Part shown: piece by piece, positions 1-7,800 of the stretch | How positions within the stretch are numbered: position 1 is the first letter of the stretch | Layout: the number at the start of each line of letters is the position of its first letter | Origin: Clostridiaceae bacterium | GTDB lineage: Bacteria > Bacillota > Clostridia > Lachnospirales > Lachnospiraceae | Length of the DNA: 64,000 nt | NCBI GenBank assembly: GCA_910575585.1 | Contig: CAJTGF010000003.1 | Span: forward strand, 17,027 to 81,026 | Direction of reading: 5' to 3' | Position numbers and translations under genes: made by a program | The notes under the pieces: model-generated | Told to the model about the DNA's origin: nothing | What the model saw: the letters and a program-made list of their open reading frames with translations, nothing else | The model's database searches: none

Positions 1-639
1 ACCACTCCGGACGGCTACACTGTGAATGCGGATGGCGCGTGGACGGAGAATGGCGTGGTGCAGACTGTGGGTACCAACAGCGACCTGCATGATGTGGGCG
101 CAGTGAATGTGGCAGACGCTGCCTCCACCAATGGGGCGGTGACGGACGGCAATAGCTGGGCGAAGATGACCTTTGACGGGGATCTGATCAGGGCGATGCG
201 GGAAGTGAACAGTTTGAATTACCTGTTCCTTGATCGGGTGCAGGCTGCGCCTGGTTACCCAGGCCAGGATATGTATGGCCCCGCTTGCGCCATCCAGCGG
301 AATGGAAAAACGATTACTTTTGGCACTGTTACATCAAAAAATTTAGTTGCTGGCTACAAAGGCCCGGTTAGCGCATTTTTCGGCAACTTCCCGGAGCAAG
401 GGATGGAGCTGAATGCGTTCTACGATAATACGGGATATGTCAGCCTGGCTGCAGGGAGGCAGCCCATGGGTTCTACCGGCGATTCTGACATCGCTTTCGG
501 CTTGCCGCAAGGGAGCTACCGGATGGGATGGGGAGAGGTTGAAATTAATAACATGAGCGCCCGCTTTGAAATCCTTTTAACCAAAGGAGAGGATGGGAAA
601 TACTACATTTACCCAGACAGCCCGATGCTTGTTAATTAG
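1..639 (+). CDS. Secreted cell-wall-binding-type protein, 5' partial
   Basis: The frame is open from base 1, so the start lies before the window; the GTG at 22 is internal. The first ~222 bases are identical to 1435-1656 of the next gene. After that the two copies diverge, with scattered substitutions around the shared GYPGQ and FFGNFPEQG motifs. The visible part begins at the end of a choline-binding-like repeat (TTPDGYTVNADGAW) and continues into an unrecognised C-terminal domain ending TAG. By analogy with the complete copy it is exported and held on the cell wall. Ligand unknown. Confidence 0.8.
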   Translation, partial: TTPDGYTVNADGAWTENGVVQTVGTNSDLHDVGAVNVADAASTNGAVTDGNSWAKMTFDGDLIRAMREVNSLNYLFLDRVQAAPGYPGQDMYGPACAIQRNGKTITFGTVTSKNLVAGYKGPVSAFFGNFPEQGMELNAFYDNTGYVSLAAGRQPMGSTGDSDIAFGLPQGSYRMGWGEVEINNMSARFEILLTKGEDGKYYIYPDSPMLVN

Positions 640-668
640 CTGATCAATAAAAATAAAGCCATAAGGAT

Positions 669-700
669 AAAAGAGGAGACTTTCAGGAGCCTCCTCTTTT
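669..700 (+). terminator. Rho-independent terminator of the first gene
   Basis: Perfect 10-bp stem AAAAGAGGAG / CTCCTCTTTT with a T-rich 3' arm, 30 bases after the stop. The paralogous gene has the matching hairpin at 2103-2134. Confidence 0.75.
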
Positions 701-802
701 CGTATGTAAAAATATTTATCCGCAGAATACTAAATAATGATCGAAAATCCGCAGGCATCCTTCATACTTAAAGCAAAATGAGAAAGGAGGATGAAAAATC
801 CT

Positions 803-850
803 ATGAAGTTCAAGACTTCAACAAAGTGTGCGGCGGCACTGGCAATTTAG
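803..850 (+). pseudogene. Truncated 5' remnant of the adhesin gene
   Basis: A ribosome site (AGGAGG) and ATG are followed by 15 codons (MKFKTSTKCAAALAI) and TAG. Leader and first codons closely match the start of the adhesin gene at 2239 (MKFNTSTKRAVALAT). The rest of the gene is absent. The simplest reading is a duplication of the whole locus followed by loss of the first adhesin copy. Confidence 0.65.
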
Positions 851-927
851 CAAGCCCCGCCTCGTTTATGGGCCAAAGTAATTGACGCCTGCCTGGTAAA
901 CCAGCCTTAAGAATTTTGGTACATGTA

Positions 928-956
928 TTGTTTTTTCGGCCTATTTTCGGTATAAT
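928..956 (+). promoter_or_regulatory. Sigma-A-type promoter for the second cell-wall protein
   Basis: TTGTTT (928-933), a 17-base spacer and TATAAT (951-956). It lies 235 bases upstream of the chosen start at 1192. Confidence 0.55.
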
Positions 957-1191
957 ATTAAGGTAGGGAAAGCAGAAGCAAACCTTTCATCCAATTTAAG
1001 ATAGTTCAGGGGTTTTCCTTTTTCGGATAAGAAAATTGTTGGGAAATCTCGAACAAACAAAAGATTTTATCATGTGGATAAAAATTGGCATGTTCCAGGC
1101 ACATCCCGTTTCCATACTTCTTTTGATGATACAAAGGAAGGGAGGCCGTTGTGTCAGACAAATAAAATATCAAAAACAGGAGGAAAGATCT

Positions 1192-2073
1192 ATGAGAAAA
1201 CAGGGTTTTTTGAAAAGGGCTACCATGCTTGTGTTAGCGGGGGCGATGATGATCGGCGGCACATTGACTGCGCATGCGGCATCTGGCCAGTGGAAACAGA
1301 ACGCTACCGGATGGTGGTGGGAGAGAGGCGGCGGGACTTACCCGGCCAACACATGGATGTGGATCGACGGCGACAATGACGGCAAGGCGGAGTGCTACTA
1401 CTTCGACAGCAGGGGCTACATGCTGGCAAACACCACCACTCCGGACGGCTACACTGTGAATGCGGATGGCGCGTGGACGGAGAATGGCGTGGTGCAGACT
1501 GTGGGTACCAACAGCGACCTGCATGATGTGGGCGCAGTGAATGTGGCAGACGCTGCCTCCACCAATGGGGCGGTGACGGACGGCAATAGCTGGGCGAAGA
1601 TGACCTTTGACGGGGATCTGATCAGGGCGATGCGGGAAGTGAACAGTTTGAATTACTTGTTCCCTGATCGGGTGCAGGCTGCGCCTGGTTACCCAGGACA
1701 GGAAATGAATGGCCCCACTTACGCCATCCAGCGGAATGGAAAAACGATTACTTTTGGCACTTTTACATCAACAAACTCGGTTGCTGACTACAAAGGACCG
1801 GTTAACGCATTTTTTGGCAACTTCCCGGAACAAGGGATGGAACTGAATGCGTTCTATGATAATACGGGATATGTAAGTTTATCGGCAGGAAGGCAGCCTA
1901 TGGGGTCTACTGGCAACTTGGATAATGTTTTTGGTTTGCCGCAGGGGAGTTATCGGATGGGATGGGGATATGTTAAGATTAATGATATAAGTGCTAGCTT
2001 CCATATCCTTTTAACTGAAGGAGAGGATGGGAAATACTACATTTACCCAGACAGCCCGATGCATGTCAATTAG
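1192..2073 (+). CDS. Secreted cell-wall-binding repeat protein
   Basis: This 293-residue exported protein starts at the ATG at 1192, which follows AGGAGGA. The frame is open further upstream, but only from here does a classic signal peptide begin (MRKQGFLKRATML, hydrophobic core, ending TAHA). Next comes a choline-binding/cell-wall-binding-like repeat with typical aromatic and glycine pattern (GWWW, WMWIDGDNDGKAECYYFD). The remaining ~200 residues form an unrecognised domain ending YIYPDSPMHVN. It is followed by a strong terminator and then by the adhesin gene. Its paralogue lies immediately upstream. Role inferred as a wall-attached surface protein; ligand unknown. Confidence 0.8.
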   Translation: MRKQGFLKRATMLVLAGAMMIGGTLTAHAASGQWKQNATGWWWERGGGTYPANTWMWIDGDNDGKAECYYFDSRGYMLANTTTPDGYTVNADGAWTENGVVQTVGTNSDLHDVGAVNVADAASTNGAVTDGNSWAKMTFDGDLIRAMREVNSLNYLFPDRVQAAPGYPGQEMNGPTYAIQRNGKTITFGTFTSTNSVADYKGPVNAFFGNFPEQGMELNAFYDNTGYVSLSAGRQPMGSTGNLDNVFGLPQGSYRMGWGYVKINDISASFHILLTEGEDGKYYIYPDSPMHVN

Positions 2074-2102
2074 TTGATCAGCAAAAATAGAGCCATAAAG
2101 AT

Positions 2103-2134
2103 AAAAGAGGAGACTTTCAGGAGTCTCCTCTTTT
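2103..2134 (+). terminator. Rho-independent terminator
   Basis: Perfect 13-bp stem AAAAGAGGAGACT / AGTCTCCTCTTTT with a 6-base loop, directly after the cell-wall protein. Confidence 0.8.
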
Positions 2135-2238
2135 AGTATGTAAAAATATTTATCCGAAGACCTCCTAAATAATGATCGAAAATCCGCAGACATCTTTCAT
2201 ACTTAAAGCAAAATGAGAAAGGAGGATGAAAAAATCCT

Positions 2239-4821
2239 ATGAAGTTCAATACTTCGACAAAGCGTGCGGTTGCATTGGCAACCGTAGCGGTGCTGACAGC
2301 GATGGCAGTCCTGCCGCACATCCTGCTGTCGCCCTATGCGAGAACATGCGCCAACGGGAAAGAAGCCACGCATGAGTGGACCGGCCTGAAGCTCCACTGG
2401 ACGGATATCCCGACAACTGAGTCAGGGGATATCCTGAGATGGCCCAGGAAGACCTATTTTGACGGGGGAAACGGCGAGTATGCGGGTATGGACAATTCCT
2501 ACTGCTTTTGCGTCGCCAACCATACTGGGCAGGCCAACGAAGGGGACGAAGCATTCCTGCTGGAGGGCGCCGGCGCCCTGCTGGTCCAGGATTATGAAAA
2601 GTTTAAGGGCAATGAAGGCGTGAATTATGGTGCAAATAAAGACATCATGAGAAAATTCACGTTCTGCCTTGCTGCGGCAGCGGCCAACTATCCGGGCCAG
2701 CGTTCCGACCAGGAATTAAAGAGCGGCATCGAAGGCACTTACATGTATGCCATGGTGACTTCGGTATTCCTCGCCATTGAGGGCCGTCTCCAGACAAACC
2801 CGCTGGACGCAAGCACCAAAATTGTGATCTTAACACCAGACAAGGAGGCGGCCAGAGCCGCCTACCACCAGGCCATGGAGCAGGAGTTTTTCCTGTATCC
2901 CCACCAGAACCAGAACCACAACAACGATGTCCAGGAGATCAACCCGACCATCAAGCAGCAGCTTTTGGCAAACCGGGATGCGTTCTTCGATACGATATGG
3001 GATGCTGCCTGGATCATGTGTGATGCCATCAAGACGAACGGGACCGATGTGGCCGCAAACCGGCTTAACTGCGTCCAGGATTCGAGCAACCCAATGAATT
3101 ACATCGTGACCATTGACTGTCATGGGCAGGAGAGCTTGTGGACCAAGTATTATTCCAAGCTCAAGGCGATAAGTCCCAGCGGCTGTACGCAGGTATCTTC
3201 GCAGTTCGACCCTGCAAGCAGCATGGGCACGATTATTTTTCAGGTGCCGGGAGGCAATACGGAAGGACCCAAGTTCCAGTTTGAGGATTCGGCGTACTTA
3301 ACCGACCTCTCCCAGCCGGTGCTGTATCAGTTCAATTTCTGCAGTCCGGATGAGAAGCTGGACGGAAACTTCCAGACCCTGTTCTGCGCCATGCATAAGG
3401 TCCCCATCTTTGAGGCGGACCCGTCAGATCCGCCGCCACCGCCGCCATCCGAGGGGAGGATCGAACTTGAGATCCACCGGTACCGTCACACGGAGACATG
3501 GCAGACCACTTACAACGTGGATCTGATCAAATTCGATTCCGAGACCGGCAAGCCCCTGGAAGGCTCCCAGTGGGACGTGCTGGAGTATGACACCCTGGGC
3601 CAGTGGGATGACGCAGGCACCCAGCTCGGGAAGACATACCTGGACCACCCGTTGTCCGAGGCGGAAAATATCGGGACGAAGTACAACTGGGCCAACGACA
3701 ACGGCACCCAGTTTACCCGGTGGGAAGGCGAGGATGCCTGCGAACGGGACTTAAATGTCACGGGGGAGGACGGCTACCTTTATGAAGCCAACAGCCTCGG
3801 GCACATCGCAGGCACCAAGGCCCATGCGGATGAGTACAATTACACATACACAAAAGGCTACTGCACAGGCCACCCCAAGCCAGTCATCCAATATTATGAA
3901 TGCGAACATGATGAGGAGGATGACTGCGACTGCGAGGAGAAGAATGCGGAGCTTGACCGAATTGCCGAAGAGGCATGGAAAGAGCAGGTGGAATACTGCG
4001 ATCAGCTGGCGAAGGAAGGCGGTTTCTTCCATACTGCCGAGGAAGCCATCAGCGAAACGGCAAAGAAAGAGCTGGAAGCAGACCGCGACCAGTTTTATAA
4101 GGATTATATTTCCTTAACCTATGATTACAGCGCCAGGGAAATTGCCGCCAGGGAAGGCTATATCCGCCACGGCCTGCATACCGACGACATCCCAGTGGAG
4201 CGCGTTGTGATCCACAGCAGCGAGTTCCTGGATGAGATTGCAGGCGGAGGGTCTTTCGGTTCCGGTTCAGGAAGCGGGGATATTGATCCGGATGATGAAG
4301 AGCTTACAGACCCAGATGAGGAGGAGGGCCTGGATCCTGAAACCGGCCAGCCAGCAGGGGACACCTTGGAAACCGCAGAAGACGAAGAACTGGCCATACC
4401 AGCAGAGGATACGCTGAAGCGGTCTGCCCTGGAAAAGAACCTTGTGCGCTCCGCCCTTCATGGGGAACCCGCAAAATCTGAAGGAACCGTAGATGGCACA
4501 GAGAGCGGGGCGGACCAGGCAGGCACCCAGGAAGCCGTCAAGGAAGGCGCTCCTGCGGCCGGCATAGGAGATAAGGAAGATAGAGAAAGTGCCATGACAG
4601 AAGCCGATAGCCAGGCAGATGGACAGGAGGCAGAAAGTGAAAGCAGTCAGGAGGGGCAGGGAGATCCGTCCCAGGAGGCAGAAAGCCAGGAAAAGAAAAC
4701 GGGAGCCGGCACAGGCAAGGAAGAAGGGGAAACCCAGGGGACAGAGGTCCCAAAAAGGCCAGCAGTTCTGTTGCGGAGCCCCTTTCCCCGGAAGACGACC
4801 CATTACAGAACATCGAGATAG
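2239..4821 (+). CDS. Giant SpaA/Cna-B-type adhesin, N-terminal frame
   Basis: An 860-residue frame starts at an ATG after AGGAGG. It has a signal peptide (MKFNTSTKRAVALATVAVL...), then a region with YCFCVANHT that could be a thioester-type adhesin segment (not certain). A proline tract (DPPPPPPS) precedes a Cna-B/SpaA-like domain around residues 425-475 (VDLIKFDSETGKPLEGSQW). After that come a Cys-rich acidic patch and a Glu/Gln/Ser-rich stalk. The last ~20 residues (LLRSPFPRKTTHYRTSR) are out of character. From about 4752 the -1 frame carries the natural continuation into the next large frame. The gene is probably the 5' half of one ~2,660-residue surface protein, joined by -1 frameshifting or broken by an indel. 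Confidence 0.75.
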   Translation: MKFNTSTKRAVALATVAVLTAMAVLPHILLSPYARTCANGKEATHEWTGLKLHWTDIPTTESGDILRWPRKTYFDGGNGEYAGMDNSYCFCVANHTGQANEGDEAFLLEGAGALLVQDYEKFKGNEGVNYGANKDIMRKFTFCLAAAAANYPGQRSDQELKSGIEGTYMYAMVTSVFLAIEGRLQTNPLDASTKIVILTPDKEAARAAYHQAMEQEFFLYPHQNQNHNNDVQEINPTIKQQLLANRDAFFDTIWDAAWIMCDAIKTNGTDVAANRLNCVQDSSNPMNYIVTIDCHGQESLWTKYYSKLKAISPSGCTQVSSQFDPASSMGTIIFQVPGGNTEGPKFQFEDSAYLTDLSQPVLYQFNFCSPDEKLDGNFQTLFCAMHKVPIFEADPSDPPPPPPSEGRIELEIHRYRHTETWQTTYNVDLIKFDSETGKPLEGSQWDVLEYDTLGQWDDAGTQLGKTYLDHPLSEAENIGTKYNWANDNGTQFTRWEGEDACERDLNVTGEDGYLYEANSLGHIAGTKAHADEYNYTYTKGYCTGHPKPVIQYYECEHDEEDDCDCEEKNAELDRIAEEAWKEQVEYCDQLAKEGGFFHTAEEAISETAKKELEADRDQFYKDYISLTYDYSAREIAAREGYIRHGLHTDDIPVERVVIHSSEFLDEIAGGGSFGSGSGSGDIDPDDEELTDPDEEEGLDPETGQPAGDTLETAEDEELAIPAEDTLKRSALEKNLVRSALHGEPAKSEGTVDGTESGADQAGTQEAVKEGAPAAGIGDKEDRESAMTEADSQADGQEAESESSQEGQGDPSQEAESQEKKTGAGTGKEEGETQGTEVPKRPAVLLRSPFPRKTTHYRTSR
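4749..4757 (+). other. Candidate -1 ribosomal slippery site
   Basis: In the upstream frame the codons read GTC CCA AAA AGG, so C-CCA-AAA is a canonical X-XXY-YYZ heptamer. Slipping by -1 joins the 860-residue frame to the 1,804-residue frame with sensible acidic sequence (KKASSSVAEPLSPEDD). The upstream 0-frame stops at 4821. An indel in the A5 or the G4 run at 4737-4740 would explain the same pattern. Confidence 0.45.
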
Positions 4822-4826
4822 ACTTT

Positions 4827-7800
4827 GTGCTGCTTGATGGAACGGAAGCGACTGTATCTGACGCAGGGCGCAGGGAGAAGAAACCTGCGTTCAATACGCT
4901 CTGGGAAGAAGCGGCATCCCTGAAACCGAAAAGGATGGGACGGGCCGCTGACAGCGGGGGAGGCGGGAGCCATGCCCGGAACGATGCCGCACCACCCAAG
5001 CACGGGGCACCGGTTACCTATATTGGTGCGGTCAATTTCGAAGCATCGCAGGTATCGCCGCATGTAGAGGGCAGACATGATATCGAGTGCTGGACCTTCA
5101 CCGTGTTCGACCACCGGACGGAAGGCGAGATCCACTTCAACAAGCGGGACTTGAACCTGGAAGCCAATTCAGGCACCCTGTTTGACGCCTATATGAGGGG
5201 GAATGCTGACGGAAGGCTAGAAGGCGCTGTGTACGGCCTGTTCGCCCTGACAGACATCATCCATCCGGATTCCAAGCAGAAAGAGGAGAATGAGCTGGAT
5301 ACCGGCCTTGTCTACCAGGCGGGCGACCTGGTCGCTGTGGCATCCACGGACAGGAACGGGGACGCCTCCTTCATGGTGTTTACCGAAGCGCCGGGAATGA
5401 CCTATGATTATGCAGCCGGATCCATCGTGAAGCGCACGGACAAGGCGTGGGACGGACCATCCAATCTCCACACAGCGGAAGAGGAAGCAGACACCGCTGT
5501 GGAAGATAATGAGAAATTCTATGGTTGGGACGCTGAAGGGATGAATGAAGTAGCCCTTACGGACTCCGAGCCGGGTGATGCCACATTCTATTGGAAGCAT
5601 TCATCGAACCAGGGCCTGAACAAAGGCGAGGGCCAGGATGACGGGACCATGTACCCCATCCTGGACAACGGGCAGAATAATGGGAACTACTGGATTGGCC
5701 GGCCTATCATCGTGTCTGGCAAAGAGCAGGCTAACTACTATATCAAAGAACTTTCCCGTTCCGAAGGGTATGAACTCTCGGTGTATGGAAAGGATATGGA
5801 CATCACCAACCGCGGCGCTGAAGATCCCGGGGACATGGCCGTGGAAGGCACTGTTACCATCGGGCAGATGATAGCGGAACACAAGGAGGCTGTGGAAGGC
5901 GGTTCTTCCAGTGTAAACACCATCACCGTTACCGGGACGGACACGGCGGGCGGTTTCGAAGTCACCTTTAAGGGGCTGGCAGAAGCCGGGAACAGGGCAT
6001 CCTTTTACCTGGTAGAAGATAAGCTGGTGGAGAAGGAAGAACCTGTGACCGAGCTTGTAAAGAAACAGTACCCCGTGATGGCGGATGCCGGGCAGCCAGT
6101 CCTGATAAATGGGAGCCGTGTGGAAGCGTCTGTAGGCGACACGATAAGCCTGCCAAACGGCACAACAGCAAAGGTCACAAACACCATCACCTACAGCGGG
6201 GACCGATACTATTCCCCGGTGAACAAAATCTCCCTGTACCTGCCGAGTGCGGAGAGATACAATGCGGCGGCAGGCGCAAACTTCATCGCAAAATACAATG
6301 ATGCGCTGATCTCCAAGCACTTCGGCGTACCTCTGAGCAATTCGCCATGGCTCCTGGTGCCCAAGGGGGCCAGTGACGCGGAGAGTTTTACGAACATGAC
6401 GGAAGCCCTTGAGGATTACACCGGGTTCAACCAGCTGCGCATCGTTGCAGACCTGGGGAACGCCTATGCTGTGCAGTATAACCACTCCGGCGGTGCGGAC
6501 AGCGTCTACGACATGAACAGCCAGATCCTATGGGTAAAGAAGGAGGTCACAATTGACGGCATGACCGGATGCCTGTACGCCAGGTATGATGCGAATGCCC
6601 TGGAGCATGACGGCTGGGGGTTCTTCCTGAACAATCAGAAGCCGGACCGGGATTCCTTCACAAAGTATGAGGACTTATCTGGCGTGACCTTCCATGACGC
6701 GGACGGCGGCACCTTCTGGGCATATGCCGAGGGCGACCAGATGCTCGATGCCGACGGCAACCCGTCTTTCTATGAGAGGCTGGAGGAAGCGCCTGCCGGA
6801 AGTGTTATGGTGAGTGTGCTGGAAGAGGCCCTGACACCTGTGGACGAGGGGAACGTCTCCTATGATGCGGCATCGGACACCTATACGCTGCATTTTGACG
6901 GTCCGGGGACATACAAGCTGCGCATCACCTATGAGGATGAACTGAGCGGCAACATCGCAGCAGGTGAGTATGCAAGGCGTTATGCGGCCATCGGCAGCTA
7001 TATTGAAGCAAAGACAGCCGGGACCTATATCGAAAGCAGATGGCTTGCGTACCCAGGCGACCAGACAGTTTTGCAGGATGCTGGTACCATCGCAAAACCG
7101 GTACAGGTATTTGAGCGCCCCATCCGCCAGAAGGTGCGGATCGAGAAGGATATCCAGACCCTGCCGGAGACCAAGCAGGTATGGTACTGCTTAAACTGCG
7201 GATACGAGAACCGGGACGGCGTGACCGCCTGCGGCTTCTGCGACAGGGCCAGGTCCACGGAAGAGACCAAATTCATCGACTACGCCCATGACACCTACGC
7301 CGCAGTCCACTCGGATAACATCTCCGCGGAGCGGGACGGCGGCTGGTATGAGACGGCAAAGGACTGGTTAGGCAGCCTCTTAAAGGGCAATTCGCCGGAG
7401 GAAGAGCCGGAGAGCATTGGCAACTTCCGCTTCAAGGCGTACTTAAAGTCCAACTTAGAGCGCCTGTACCGGGACGAGGACGGCCATATCGTCTGGATGG
7501 ACAGGAACGGCAACACCATGAAGCCCCAGTATGAGGACACCAACGGGGACGGCAACTATGACACCTTTACCTGGAAGTACGATGGCGGCAAGACCGTGGA
7601 CTTCCCGGAGAAGGACAAAGTATCCGAAGACGGGGTGCTTTCCTCCTCCAACGTCCAGAAGATCTATACGGACGTGATGCACCGGACGGGTTCCATGACC
7701 ACGTCGGCCCGTGCCAATAACCTGTGGGACACCTATGCGGACCCGCAGGACGGAGCCAGGGAGAATGCCGGGCAGATCGAAGGCTACACTACATCCGAGA

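Noticed and set aside
4827-4829. GTG at 4827 as an independent start
   Set aside because: No ribosome site upstream, and sensible coding extends upstream in the same frame to about 4752.
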